DNA of 64,000 nt from Cupriavidus pampae (GCF_914271485.1 NZ_CAJZAG010000004.1:62001-126000); one strand, 5' to 3'. Counted from the first letter of the stretch, positions 48,213-58,035 are shown. Notes: generated from the sequence alone by a model not told the origin. Made by a program: numbers and translations.

Positions 48213-50477
48213 TCAATGCATGGCGAAGATGCCGGTCTGCGTGGCGTCCGCGCCCGTGGCGAGGTTGCCGTTGTTGAAGCTGCCGCTACCGCCCGAACCG
48301 GAGGTGGCGCCGCCGGAGATGCGGTCACCAGCCTTCATCACATACGCATGGTTCATCGGACGTACCGCGTCGAAGTGCGCGTCACCGGTGCCCGAGTACT
48401 CGGCCAGGTTGGCGAGGTTGTCGGCGATGTACTTCTCGGTGTACTTCGAGCGGTTCATGTACGACGTGTTGATGCCCGGGTCCGACAGCGCGAACATGTT
48501 CTGCAGCGTGCGCACGAACGAGAAGTGGCTGTACGAGTCCGAATCCACAACCTTCTTCGGTGCGCCGGCCTGGTTGGTCAGCACGCTGAAGATGGTCGGG
48601 CCGTCACCACGGTTGGACTTGGCGTACGTCGGCACCGGCGAAGTGTTGGTTTCGCCAAGCGGCACCGCAGACGTCACCTGCCCACCCACGTTCCAGCCGC
48701 AGCACGACGAGCTGCCGAAGAAGCTCGAGCCTTCGTCGAAGATCATCACGATCGCCGAGCGCTTGCTCGTGTTCTTCCACACCGGCGAAGCCTGGATCTT
48801 TTCGACCAGATACTTCGCGTAGAGGTCGCCACGGCTGACGATCGCGGTGCCGCCGGTGCAGTTGGCCACGGCGGTGCCGGTGCTGTGCATGTCGTCGCAC
48901 TGGTCAGGCACGATGTAGTTCAGCGCGCCCACGTCACCGCTCTTGAGGTCATCCTCGAACTGGTGGGTGTTCCACGTGATGTTGTTGGTCTTGGCGTACG
49001 TGTCGATGGCCGAATCCCACTGGCCACCGCCGACCGAGCGCGTCAGGTTCTTGAAGAAGTCCGGACGGTTGCGCACGTCGTCGAAGTTGACGGCCGGGTG
49101 ATGCTTGGTCTTGTACAGGCTCGAGATCATCGGCTCCATGGTGTTGGTGCCGTTGGTCGTATTGGCGCCCAGGATGGCCGCGTTGCCGGCGCCGTCCTTG
49201 CGCGGATCCTGGCCCGGGTCCATCGACTCGCTGTAGACGCGCGTCGAGAGGCCGGCCTTGTACGTGGCCGTGAACAGGTTGCGGCGATTCTTGAGGTTGT
49301 GGATCGCGGTGTTCGTGCAGGCGCCGAGCGGGACAAAAGCATCAGTCGGCGCGTCGGCCGTATTGCCGGTCGGCAGGCAGTTCCACGCGCTGTCGTCGGA
49401 CACACCCCAGTCATCGGCGCTGGCGAGCGCGATGTAGTTCGGCTCGCTCGGGTTACCCGTGGAGAAGTAGTTGGCGGCCTTGTTGCCTTCCTGGTTCAGA
49501 TAGCGATACAGGTTGGGGTACGCCGGATTGTCGATCGACTGGTTGCTGTGATTCTCGAAGATCACCACGAACAGATGGTCGTAGCGCGGAATGCCTTCCG
49601 GGTTGAACGCGGCGTCCTGCGCGGCGGTCAGCGAGGTGACCGGATCGGTCTTGGCATCGGACACATAGCCGCGGTCGAGCATCGTGCTGGCCAGCACGAA
49701 GCGATTGGCCAGGGCATTGGCTTCGGTCAGCAGGGCCTTCTTCGCGTTGGCGTCGGCAACCGCGCCGGCATTGGCGACCACGTCGGCGGCCTTGACCGTG
49801 ACGTCGGTGGCCTGCGCCGTGTCGTTGTTGAAGCTCAGGCGCTGGGCCAGACGCGCGGTGGCGTCGGCATAGCTCAGCTTATCGGCTTCGATCAGGCGCA
49901 CGACTTCGGTCGTCAGCGGGCTGATAACGACGTTGGTGCCGCCCAGCGACTGGTCGGGCGCGCTGCGCAGGACCATCTTTTTGGCGACGTTGACCGACGT
50001 GCCGTTCTGGTTCGGATCGGCAAACGTGCTGGTGGTGCCGACCGTGGCCACGAGGCTCGTGCCCTTGACGCTTTGCGGCACGGTCAGCTTGAAGCTGCCG
50101 TCGGTGGCCGTGATCGTGCTCGCTTCGCCCTGATCGCACGCGCCGTTACCGTTGACGTCGGCGCAGACCGTGACGTTGCCGTAGGCGATGGCCGTGGGCT
50201 TCTGGTCGACGTCGTCGTTGGTGGTCGACTTGGCGTAGTTGACACCGGTCGCGCTCGATGCGGCGGCGCCGGTCGGGTTCTTCATGGTCGCGCCGACGAC
50301 ATTGCCCTGCAGCGTGACCGACTGCGGCGTGGTGTTGCCGCCGTTGTTGCCGGTGCTGGAAGTGGTGGCGTCATCGCCGCCGCAAGCGGCCAGCAGCGCG
50401 GCGGCTGCAAGAGCGGTGAGGGCGGTACGGACCGTAGGGGAGTGAGCCAGGTGGCGATATGGCGTGTTCTTATGCAT
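48213..50477 (-). CDS. AcpA-type phosphoesterase, exported lipoprotein
   Basis: A 754-residue protein. The signal peptide ends AAALLAACGGDD, a lipobox. Residues about 40-330 are a Thr/Ala-rich extension. The phosphoesterase domain (PF04185) begins PRYDHLFVVIFENHSNQSI, where Glu-Asn holds the metal, and continues with ANYFSTGNPSEPNYIALASADDWG, IVMIFDEGSSFFGSSS and VVDSDSYSHFSFVRTLQNMFALSDPG. The family includes acid phosphatases and phospholipases C, so phosphate release from organic phosphates is likely. ATG 50477 precedes the signal peptide; the longer frame to 50852 is not supported. Confidence 0.87.
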   Translation of the reverse strand: MHKNTPYRHLAHSPTVRTALTALAAAALLAACGGDDATTSSTGNNGGNTTPQSVTLQGNVVGATMKNPTGAAASSATGVNYAKSTTNDDVDQKPTAIAYGNVTVCADVNGNGACDQGEASTITATDGSFKLTVPQSVKGTSLVATVGTTSTFADPNQNGTSVNVAKKMVLRSAPDQSLGGTNVVISPLTTEVVRLIEADKLSYADATARLAQRLSFNNDTAQATDVTVKAADVVANAGAVADANAKKALLTEANALANRFVLASTMLDRGYVSDAKTDPVTSLTAAQDAAFNPEGIPRYDHLFVVIFENHSNQSIDNPAYPNLYRYLNQEGNKAANYFSTGNPSEPNYIALASADDWGVSDDSAWNCLPTGNTADAPTDAFVPLGACTNTAIHNLKNRRNLFTATYKAGLSTRVYSESMDPGQDPRKDGAGNAAILGANTTNGTNTMEPMISSLYKTKHHPAVNFDDVRNRPDFFKNLTRSVGGGQWDSAIDTYAKTNNITWNTHQFEDDLKSGDVGALNYIVPDQCDDMHSTGTAVANCTGGTAIVSRGDLYAKYLVEKIQASPVWKNTSKRSAIVMIFDEGSSFFGSSSCCGWNVGGQVTSAVPLGETNTSPVPTYAKSNRGDGPTIFSVLTNQAGAPKKVVDSDSYSHFSFVRTLQNMFALSDPGINTSYMNRSKYTEKYIADNLANLAEYSGTGDAHFDAVRPMNHAYVMKAGDRISGGATSGSGGSGSFNNGNLATGADATQTGIFAMH

Positions 50478-50681
50478 GACTGACCTCTGCGTGTAACTGC
50501 GAAGCGTGGGATTTCTCAAGGGGGGTATTGCTGACGGTGGCATGCCGTCGCGCCGTCTAGCGGCAGGCGCGATAGTAGGGTGCGGAAATGACAATTTGAT
50601 TTCAGATGAAACTATATGACGGGGCCGTGGCTGAATGTCTGGACGTTGTGTCATGTAGGGCGTGGGGCAATAATGCGCGGC

Positions 50682-51620
50682 ATGAGCACACAGCAAACCA
50701 CCATTCATTTCTCGGCCGAACTCGGCGACTGGATCGCGCGCAGCCTCGCGGCGGGTCATGCCTCCAGCGATATCGTGGAAGCGCTGGTGGCGCAGCAGTT
50801 CGATGGCAGCATTGCCGCGCAACTGATCGCCGCGATCGCGCGGGCGCAACATGCGGGATTGCCGCTACCGAGCGGATCGTTGACGGTTGATATGCCGATG
50901 CCGGCAGACGTCATCGCAACGGCCGCGGCGTCGCCTCGCTTTGGCAATGGCCCGATACTGACGACGACCGATCGTGACGTGCGCGTGCTGTCGCGCATGG
51001 AGGCGCCCGCGATCGTGGTGCTGGAGAGTGTGCTCAGCGCCGACGAGTGCGACGCGTTGATCGAGCTCGCACGGCCGCGGCTCACGCCCTCCACGACTGT
51101 CGATCCGTCCACCGGCTTCGATATGGTCAGCGGCAATCGCACGAGTGAGGGGATGTTCTTTCGCCTGGAGGAAAACCCGCTGGTCGCGAGGCTCGATCGA
51201 CGGATCTCGGCGTTGATGCGCATGCCGGTGGAGAACGGGGAGGGGCTGCAGGTGTTGCGGTATGCGGAAGGCGCGCGCAGTGCCCCGCATTTCGATTTTC
51301 TGATGCCGAACAACGCCGCCAACCAGGCGTCGATCGCACGAAGCGGTCAGCGCGTGAGCACGCTCGTGATCTACCTCAACGATGTGCGGGGCGGTGGTGA
51401 CACCGTGTTTCCCGAACTGGGGTTCGGCGTGGCGCCGCGACGCGGCAATGCGGTCTACTTCGAGTATTGCGATGCGCGCAACCAGCTCGACGCGCGCACA
51501 TTGCACGCGGGCGCGCAGGTGACGGCCGGGGAAAAGTGGGTGGTGACCAAGTGGATGCGGCAGCGGCGCTTTGTGCCGGCGGGCATGGGCGGCGGCGTAG
51601 ATATGACCGGCCGCATGTAA
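50682..51620 (+). CDS. prolyl-4-hydroxylase-like 2OG-Fe(II) oxygenase
   Basis: A 312-residue protein. Residues about 1-75 are an extra helical domain (FSAELGDWIARSLAAGHASSDIVEALVAQ). The catalytic domain has APHFDFL (HxD), a distal His in DARTLHAGAQVTAGEKWVVTKWMR, and its Lys to bind 2-oxoglutarate. VLESVLSADECDALIELARPRL and RTSEGMFFRLEENPLVARLDRRI match the P4Hc domain. It hydroxylates prolines in proteins or peptides in known cases. ATG 50682 is chosen; ATG 50673 is possible. Confidence 0.88.
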   Translation: MSTQQTTIHFSAELGDWIARSLAAGHASSDIVEALVAQQFDGSIAAQLIAAIARAQHAGLPLPSGSLTVDMPMPADVIATAAASPRFGNGPILTTTDRDVRVLSRMEAPAIVVLESVLSADECDALIELARPRLTPSTTVDPSTGFDMVSGNRTSEGMFFRLEENPLVARLDRRISALMRMPVENGEGLQVLRYAEGARSAPHFDFLMPNNAANQASIARSGQRVSTLVIYLNDVRGGGDTVFPELGFGVAPRRGNAVYFEYCDARNQLDARTLHAGAQVTAGEKWVVTKWMRQRRFVPAGMGGGVDMTGRM

Positions 51621-51640
51621 AAACCGTCCGCACAAAGAAA

Positions 51641-51669
51641 TACCCCGACGCGCGGGGGCCGTCGGGGTA
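51641..51669. terminator. strong hairpin after the prolyl hydroxylase gene
   Basis: TACCCCGACG (51641-51650) and CGTCGGGGTA (51660-51669) are exact complements around a 9-nt loop. The flank AAAGAAA at 51634-51640 gives a U-rich tail only on the minus strand, so it may end transcription from both sides but best on the minus strand, after the trehalase gene. Confidence 0.65.
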
Positions 51670-51745
51670 CTAAGAGTTGCCAAGTGCGATGGGGCCGTGT
51701 CGATACGACCCTGCGCAAGAGTGTGACGCGTCGGGCGCGGAGCGC

Positions 51746-51767
51746 CAATAACTCAGCTGAGTTATTG
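51746..51767. promoter_or_regulatory. 22-bp perfect palindrome in the trehalase 3' intergenic region
   Basis: CAATAACTCAG followed directly by its complement CTGAGTTATTG. The 308-bp interval 51621-51928 has no gene: it holds the hairpin at 51641 and this palindrome, and I saw nothing else in it. Confidence 0.6.
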
Positions 51768-51928
51768 CAGGATGTTGCGGAATAATTGGTGGAAACACTC
51801 GAATAAGTCGCGTGCGTTGCAGCATTCCGAACTAAAGAACGCGATTCCGTGCAAGGTTCTGCGACGGCTAATCCGGTTACCTGCCGAAGGCCCAAGAGCG
51901 CACGGTTTGCGGCCGATCCGATGACGCG

Positions 51929-53644
51929 TCAACCGTTTCCATCGGGGCATCCCGCGCGACTGTCGGTCGCCGGATGGTCGGGATATTGCTGCAGTAGCGC
52001 ACTGACAACACCGTTGGTCCAACCGAAGCCATCCTGCAACGGATACTCGCCGCCGCTGCCGCCTTCGGCCCCGTCACCGTCGCGTCGCAGCCGATATTTC
52101 TCGACGAGCTTGAACTCGCGCGTGTACAGGCTGGCCACCGTCGCCAGCCAGCGGTTGGCAATGGTGTCGGCCAACGCGTTGTGGCCGTAGTGACGCAGGC
52201 CGCGTACGCCGATCCACTGGAGCGGCGCCCAGCCGTTGGGGCGATCCCATTGCTGGCCGGAGTTGCACTCGGTGGTGGCCAGGCCGCCTTCCTCGAGCAG
52301 GCGCGCGGCAACGGCATCGGCCACGCGTGCGGCCTGTGCGGTGGTGGCCAGCCGGAGGAACAGCGGCATCAGCGTGGCCGCCGACAACTGCGGCCGGCGT
52401 TCACCGCGATGCCAGTCCAGATCGAGGAACGTGCCCGACGCCTCGTCCCACATCGTCGCGCTGATCGCTTCGGCGCGACGCGCGGCGGCTTCGCGGTAGC
52501 GGGAGGCGGCCACGGGGTCACCGGCGGCAGTCGAGAGCTCGGCGAGGTTGGCTTCGGCGTGCCATAGCAGCGCGTTGAGGTCGACGGGTGCGATCGCGGT
52601 GGTGCGGATCGTCGCGAGGTCCGCGTCGTCATTGCGACCATGTCCGTTCGTGGCGGACGGAAGATCGCACCAGCGCGAACTGAAGTCCCAGCCCGATTCC
52701 GCCGCCGCGCGCAGGTCGCGGAAGACCAGATGCGCGGGGCGGCCGCTGCGGCGCGCGGTGTCGATGTCCTCGAGATAGGCCTCTTCGCGCGGATGCGCGC
52801 GATCGTCCCAGTACCGGTTGAGCACGCGACCGTCGGGCAGCATCACCACGCGGCGGTGCGCGGCGCCGGGCCGCAGGAACGACACGCCGTCCATCCAGAA
52901 CGCATATTCTTTTTGCAGTTGCGGCAGGTACGCGAGGGCATCCTCGATGCCATGGTCCTCGAACAGGTCCACCATCAGCGTGAACACCGGTGGTTGGGAG
53001 CGGCTCAGGTAGTACGTGCGGGTGCCGTTCGGAATCAGGCCATAGGTGTCGAGCAGGTACGCGAAGTTGTCGGCCATCGCGCGCATCAGGTCGTAACGGC
53101 CGCTGGCCGACAGACCCAGCATCGTGAAATACGAATCCCAGTAATAGAGCTCGCGGAAGCGACCGCCGGGCACGACATAGGGCTTCGGCAGCGGCAGCAG
53201 CGAGCACAGCGGCGGATGCTCGCCGGGCTCGCGCGTCAGGACCGGCCACAGGCCGTCGATATGCTCGCGCAACGAGCTGTTCGGGTCGGACTCGTAGTGG
53301 TCGTCGGGGATATGCTCGCGCGCGAAATGGGCTTCGACAAAATTTTTCAGCGAGAAGTCTGGCGCGTCGCGCTGCTCACGATAACGCGCGAGGATGATCT
53401 CGGGCGCTGCAAGCGGGGCGCAGTCGGGAAACGTCTTGCTGTCCGCGAACAGGCCGCTCGACTGGATGTCGACGAACAGTTCGGCGTAGCGTTCGGCGGG
53501 GGACACCGCATCGGCGGAGGGGCAACCATGCAGCGAGCGCGGCTCCGGGCATGGCAGATGCGTGACCGATGGCGCCAGGGCGTGGTAGTGGGCATGGCGT
53601 GGCGCGTCGCCGTGCTCGAGTCGCGCGGGATTATTGTTCTGCAT
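51929..53644 (-). CDS. treF: trehalase, GH37 family
   Basis: A 571-residue enzyme that splits trehalose into two glucose molecules. PGGRFRELYYWDSYF near residue 170 is trehalase signature 1 and QWDRPNGWAPLQW near residue 490 signature 2. The catalytic acids lie in WDFSSRWC and EKYRLRRDGDG. No signal peptide is seen, which points to the cytoplasmic TreF type; the symbol rests on that. The first 40 residues (His/Pro-rich) are unusual. ATG 53644 lies inside the end of the SDR gene (14-bp overlap), so it is co-translated with that gene. The C-terminus has a non-conserved Pro/Asp tail. Confidence 0.9.
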   Translation of the reverse strand: MQNNNPARLEHGDAPRHAHYHALAPSVTHLPCPEPRSLHGCPSADAVSPAERYAELFVDIQSSGLFADSKTFPDCAPLAAPEIILARYREQRDAPDFSLKNFVEAHFAREHIPDDHYESDPNSSLREHIDGLWPVLTREPGEHPPLCSLLPLPKPYVVPGGRFRELYYWDSYFTMLGLSASGRYDLMRAMADNFAYLLDTYGLIPNGTRTYYLSRSQPPVFTLMVDLFEDHGIEDALAYLPQLQKEYAFWMDGVSFLRPGAAHRRVVMLPDGRVLNRYWDDRAHPREEAYLEDIDTARRSGRPAHLVFRDLRAAAESGWDFSSRWCDLPSATNGHGRNDDADLATIRTTAIAPVDLNALLWHAEANLAELSTAAGDPVAASRYREAAARRAEAISATMWDEASGTFLDLDWHRGERRPQLSAATLMPLFLRLATTAQAARVADAVAARLLEEGGLATTECNSGQQWDRPNGWAPLQWIGVRGLRHYGHNALADTIANRWLATVASLYTREFKLVEKYRLRRDGDGAEGGSGGEYPLQDGFGWTNGVVSALLQQYPDHPATDSRAGCPDGNG

Positions 53645-54434
53645 AGTTCCACAGGAGGCCGCCATCGACGAACAGCGTGGTGCCGGTCATGTAATCGGCG
53701 TCGGCGCTGGCTAGAAACACGGCCAGCCCCGCGACGTCGCCGGGTTGCCCAAGGCGGCCGAGTGGAATGTTGCGCAGCAGCGCGCTCAGTTCGGTCGGGT
53801 CGGACATCAGGTTGCGATTGATCGGCGTCTCGATGGCGCCGGGCGCGATGTTGTTGACGGTGATGCCAAGCGGCGCGAGTTCGATCGCGAGATTGCGCAT
53901 CATCATGCGCAGGCCACCCTTGCTTGCGCAGTAACTCGTGAAGTGCGGGAAGGGCAGTTCCTCGTGGACCGAACTGATATTGATGATGCGGCCTGCGGGA
54001 TGGCTACCGGACTGGTCGCCTGGTTGTCGCGCTGGTTGTCGATCTTGCAGGTGCTGCACGAACGCCTGCGTGAGGAAAAACGGGCCCTTGAGATTGGTGT
54101 CGAGCACGCGATCGTAGTCGGCCTCGGACACGTCGACGAATGGCGCGCGCACTTCGACGCCCGCGTTGTTGACGAGAATGTCGAGCGGGCCGGCAGCCTG
54201 CACGCCGGCCGCGATCATCGCGCGTGCATCGGCGACCTTGCCGACGTCGCCACTGACGAGGAACACACGCCGGCCGGTCTGGCGGATCTGCGCGACGGCC
54301 TGTTCGGCCTCGGCATTGTCGCGATGCGCGGCGATGACGACATCGGCGCCTTCCTGCGCGAAACGCAGCGCAATCGCCTGACCGATCCCGGCAGCGGCGC
54401 CGGTGACGAGCGCGGTCTTTCCCTGCAGTCGCAT
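53631..54434 (-). CDS. SDR, glucose 1-dehydrogenase-like
   Basis: A 267-residue SDR. TGAAAGIGQAIALRFAQEGADVVIAAHRDN is the cofactor site, NNAGVEVRAPF occurs at about 90, and the catalytic region ISSVHEELPFPHFTSYCASKGGL has Ser, Tyr and Lys. The C-terminus DADYMTGTTLFVDGGLLWNY is that of bacterial glucose 1-dehydrogenases. A Gln/Pro/Gly-rich 20-residue insertion (DRQPARQPGDQSGSHPAG) before the active-site strand is unusual. Overlap with trehalase suggests oxidation of the glucose released. ATG 54434 follows AAAGGGCTC. Confidence 0.85.
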   Translation of the reverse strand: MRLQGKTALVTGAAAGIGQAIALRFAQEGADVVIAAHRDNAEAEQAVAQIRQTGRRVFLVSGDVGKVADARAMIAAGVQAAGPLDILVNNAGVEVRAPFVDVSEADYDRVLDTNLKGPFFLTQAFVQHLQDRQPARQPGDQSGSHPAGRIINISSVHEELPFPHFTSYCASKGGLRMMMRNLAIELAPLGITVNNIAPGAIETPINRNLMSDPTELSALLRNIPLGRLGQPGDVAGLAVFLASADADYMTGTTLFVDGGLLWNYAEQ

Positions 54435-54512
54435 GTGAGCCCTTTCGCATGAGTGCCGATCACTGTCAGAGTGATCCGTACTGTGCAAAGTTCAACGCGC
54501 GACCCGAGGCCC

Positions 54513-55124
54513 CTACCCGAAGCCGCAGGGTGTCGGCCCCGGCGGTTCCAGCCCAAGCAGCCGTAGCACCATCGTCGCCGCCTGTTCCACGCTGCCCTGA
54601 TGCGCGGGCATGACAAGGTGCGCGAGTTCACGATAGATCGGTTCGCGCGCGCGGTACAGCGCTTCGATGCGCGCGCGCGGATTCTCGCCCTGCAGCAACG
54701 GCCGATTGCGATTACGTCGCGTACGGCGCCATACCTCGGACAACGACGCATCGAGGTAGACCACGCGCCCGCGCGTGCGCAGCATCTCGCGATTCTCGGG
54801 CCGCAGCACCGCGCCGCCACCGGTGGCCAGCACGATACCGCGCTGCCGCGTGAGCTCGTCGAGCATGCGTGTCTCACGCAGCCGAAAGCCCTCTTCGCCC
54901 TCGAGCTCGAAGATCGTCGGAATGCGCACGCCGCAACGCGATTCGATCTCGTGATCGGTATCGAAGAACGGCCGCTCCAGCCGACGCGCGACCGCCCGAC
55001 CGATGGTCGTCTTGCCGGCGCCCATAAATCCGATGAGAAAAAGATTGTCGTCGTCCAAGATGGTGTCGCCGCCCAGTCGAGCGACGTGTCGTGCGCTTTC
55101 AGAACGGTAGCACGATCGCGTCAC
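54513..55124 (-). CDS. shikimate kinase paralogue (AroK-like)
   Basis: About 182-204 residues. [20 protein letters not shown] is the Walker A, and [34 protein letters not shown] carries the shikimate-binding DxxxE and Exx[19 protein letters not shown] is the GGG motif, and [17 protein letters not shown] the lid. All active-site residues are present. No ATG opens the frame: GTG 55124 or TTG 55058 must be used. It is not beside aroB as the housekeeping aroK usually is, so this may be a second copy. Confidence 0.85.
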   Translation of the reverse strand: MTRSCYRSESARHVARLGGDTILDDDNLFLIGFMGAGKTTIGRAVARRLERPFFDTDHEIESRCGVRIPTIFELEGEEGFRLRETRMLDELTRQRGIVLATGGGAVLRPENREMLRTRGRVVYLDASLSEVWRRTRRNRNRPLLQGENPRARIEALYRAREPIYRELAHLVMPAHQGSVEQAATMVLRLLGLEPPGPTPCGFG

Positions 55125-55307
55125 GAATCAAGGGGCCATCGGTTGGGAAAAAGACGCGCAAATACACCGCTACGGACGGCGTTATGCATATGTATTAAGT
55201 ATCGGTACATAGCTAAACATATATTTTACGTGCGACCTCGCCGGTGATACCGTCACGCTCCAAGTAAACCGGCCAGTTCGACCGGATACGTTGGAGGAGA
55301 CCAGATC

Positions 55308-57986
55308 ATGACGACCGGAACATCCGGCCAGCGGCGCTACGCGCTGCTGGCTGCCGCTTTTGCGGCTACCTTGTTGCTCGGTGCCTGTGGCGGGGGCGAT
55401 GACGCGCCTGCTTCGGCCGGCAATACGACACCTCCGCCTGCTGGCGGTAACCCGTCTGACCCGGGTAACGGGGCTGGCAATCCGCCGCCGGCGCTCAGCG
55501 CGCAGGAAGCCTGCGCCGCGCTGGGCGGTGCGGCGGTGGATGCGTCGAAGATTGCGCTCGCCACCGGTGGGGCCAAGGTGGGGGCGGCGACGCTGATCGC
55601 GGCCGATGCCACGGGCAACAAGCTCGGTGAGTACTGCCAGGTGCGTGGGACCATCGCGCCGATCGATCCGGCATCGCAGAGCATCAACTTCGCGGTGAAC
55701 CTGCCCACGCAGTGGAACGGCAAGGGGATCCAGTTCGGTGGCGGCGGCTTCGACGGCACGCTGATCGACGGTACGGAGACGGTGCGCTTTGCGCTGCCCG
55801 ACGATCCCGCACCGCTGTCGCGCGGCTACGCGACCTGGGGCGACGACTCCGGTCACCAGAGCACAAGCATCACCGATGGCCGCTTTGCGACCAACGATGA
55901 ACAGTTGCGCAACTACGGCGGCGACACACTGAAGAAGACGCACGACGTTGCGCTCGCGCTGATCCAGCAGCGTTATGGCAAGGCGCCCACGCGCGCTTAC
56001 TTCCTTGGTACGTCCACCGGCGGCCGCGACGCGCTCAGTTATATCCAGCGCTGGCCGACCGACTACACAGGCGTGATCGCCAACGAGCCGGCGCTCAACT
56101 ACACCGGCACGCGCCTGTCCAACGTGGCGCTGGGCCGCGCGTTGTATCTGAACGGCGGCGCGGGCTGGCTCAACCTGAACAAGACGCTGCTGGTGCAGAA
56201 CGCGGTGATGTCCGCGTGCGACACGCTCGACGGCGTGGCCGACAAGGTCATCAGCAACGTCGAAGGCTGCCGGCTGAGCTCGATGCAGGTGCTGCAGAAC
56301 CTGCAGTGCCCGGGCGGCACCGATACCGGCGACACCTGTCTGTCGCTGGCCCAGATCGCGACGGTCAAGGTCATCGAGCAGCCGCTGCAGCTGACGTATC
56401 CGCTCGCCAACGGCGTGACGGTGGCGGGTGGCTACAACATTCTCGAGGGCGCGCTGGTGGCGGGACCGTTCACCACGCGTGACCTCGGTACTCGTGCGGT
56501 GCCGGGCAATCCGGCCACCACGGCGGACGCCAATATGTACCTGACCGGCGACCAGTGGACCAAGTACTTCGTCACGCGCAATGCGACGATCGACACCCTG
56601 ACGTTCGATCCCGCGAGTCCCGGCACCTGGACCTCGCGCGTGCAGGACGTATCGGCGCAGACCGATGCGACCAATCCGAACATCACGCCGTTCCTCGCCA
56701 ACGGCGGCCGGCTGATCCTGCTGCATGGCCTGGCCGATGAAGTGATCAGCCCCAATTCGACCATCGCGTGGTTCAAGGCGGTGACCAGCACGGTGGGGCA
56801 GGCGGCCGTCGATCAGGGCATTCGCTTCTACACGGTGCCGGGCATGGGCCATGGCACGGGCAGCTTCCTGCCGGCGTGGAATTCGCTGACCGCGCTCGAG
56901 AACTGGGTGGAGATGGGCGTGGCGCCGGGCACCATGCAGGTCATGGATTCCAACGCGCAGACGTATGGCCGCACGCGGCCGCTGTGCCAGTATCCGGCAT
57001 GGCCGAAGTTCAAGGGCGCGGGCAGCGCGGATGCCGCGATCAACTACACGTGTGAAGGCGCTTCCGGCGCGGTACAGGCCTGCCTGAACATGCCGACCAC
57101 GCCGACCACGTGGAAGGGCGGCAACACGAACGGCGAAGAGCTGTCGGTGCGGATCGATCCGGCCACGCTCGGTTACACGGTGACGATCGACGCGAGCCTG
57201 CAGCGTGCTGCCGGCACCGTGCGCAGCGGCCAGTTGGTGCTGCAAAGCGGTTGCACGTACAACAGCGACGAGAATGGCGCGCGCTTCACGGTGACCGGTG
57301 GCGGCGTGCTCGCCGGCGGCGTGGCCCCGGCCGCGGGTGGTGGCTTTCTGCCGCTGGTGGCGTTCCAGAACACCACGGCGGACTTCAAGGCCGTGGCGGA
57401 CATCTACAACGTCAACGGCATCCTGAACACGGGCGGCACGGTGTCGATGGTCAATGGCTCCGCGCGCATGCGCTCGTCGGCGGCCACGTGGCAAACCTGC
57501 AAGGATCCGGTCAACGGCTATATCGTCTACGACGCGGCCTGCACCCCGACCACCAAGGGCTACATCGCCTGGAATGCCACGCGCAATGCGTTCGATGCCT
57601 TCGACACCGGCGCCACCACCGGCACGACCGGCGGTACCGCGATCGGCTCGGTAGTGGGCGGCCTGGTCAATGGCACGCCCGTGCCGCTGATCCTGACGCG
57701 TAGCGCCACGGCGTTCGGCATGAGCGTGTATGCGAAGCAAACCACGACCATCACCGGTTCGGCGGACGGCAACTTCCGCATGATGTCGACGGATGGCTCG
57801 CAGTTTGCGGCGGTGCTCGCCGGCACGTCGATCACGCGCGATGGCACCGCGGGTACGCTTGCGTACAACCTGCCGGTGCTGGGCGTGATCCAGTCGGGCG
57901 GCGGCGTCGCGGCGACCTATCTCAACAACGGTGGCCTGCTGTTCGGCACCTTCAACAACAAATTCGAGATCGGCCTGCTGAACTAA
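55308..57986 (+). CDS. tannase/feruloyl-esterase family lipoprotein
   Basis: An 892-residue exported protein. The lipobox is LLLGACGGGDD, then a Pro/Gly linker. The tannase domain (PF07519) has FLGTSTGGRDALSYIQRWPTDYTGVIANEPAL with the catalytic Ser, GRLILLHGLADEVISPNSTI with the Asp, and VPGMGHGTGSFLPAWNSL with the His. The last about 280 residues form an extra Thr/Gly-rich beta domain not found in smaller tannases. It likely hydrolyses esters of gallic, ferulic or similar acids at the cell surface. ATG 55308 follows TTGGAGGAGACC, and a strong terminator follows the stop. Confidence 0.88.
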   Translation: MTTGTSGQRRYALLAAAFAATLLLGACGGGDDAPASAGNTTPPPAGGNPSDPGNGAGNPPPALSAQEACAALGGAAVDASKIALATGGAKVGAATLIAADATGNKLGEYCQVRGTIAPIDPASQSINFAVNLPTQWNGKGIQFGGGGFDGTLIDGTETVRFALPDDPAPLSRGYATWGDDSGHQSTSITDGRFATNDEQLRNYGGDTLKKTHDVALALIQQRYGKAPTRAYFLGTSTGGRDALSYIQRWPTDYTGVIANEPALNYTGTRLSNVALGRALYLNGGAGWLNLNKTLLVQNAVMSACDTLDGVADKVISNVEGCRLSSMQVLQNLQCPGGTDTGDTCLSLAQIATVKVIEQPLQLTYPLANGVTVAGGYNILEGALVAGPFTTRDLGTRAVPGNPATTADANMYLTGDQWTKYFVTRNATIDTLTFDPASPGTWTSRVQDVSAQTDATNPNITPFLANGGRLILLHGLADEVISPNSTIAWFKAVTSTVGQAAVDQGIRFYTVPGMGHGTGSFLPAWNSLTALENWVEMGVAPGTMQVMDSNAQTYGRTRPLCQYPAWPKFKGAGSADAAINYTCEGASGAVQACLNMPTTPTTWKGGNTNGEELSVRIDPATLGYTVTIDASLQRAAGTVRSGQLVLQSGCTYNSDENGARFTVTGGGVLAGGVAPAAGGGFLPLVAFQNTTADFKAVADIYNVNGILNTGGTVSMVNGSARMRSSAATWQTCKDPVNGYIVYDAACTPTTKGYIAWNATRNAFDAFDTGATTGTTGGTAIGSVVGGLVNGTPVPLILTRSATAFGMSVYAKQTTTITGSADGNFRMMSTDGSQFAAVLAGTSITRDGTAGTLAYNLPVLGVIQSGGGVAATYLNNGGLLFGTFNNKFEIGLLN

Positions 57987-58035
57987 GGCCGAAACACCCG
58001 GATAACAACGACAAATCGCGGAAGTTGAAAACACT

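Noticed and set aside
46667-48277. 536-codon plus-strand frame opposite cytochrome c peroxidase
   Set aside because: Shadow frame; the minus strand has two haem motifs.
48153-50483. 776-codon plus-strand frame opposite the phosphoesterase
   Set aside because: Shadow of high-GC codon use; no domain, while the minus strand has a lipobox and clear phosphoesterase motifs.
55182-58034. 950-codon minus-strand frame opposite the tannase gene
   Set aside because: No domain; the plus strand has signal peptide, catalytic triad, ribosome site and terminator.
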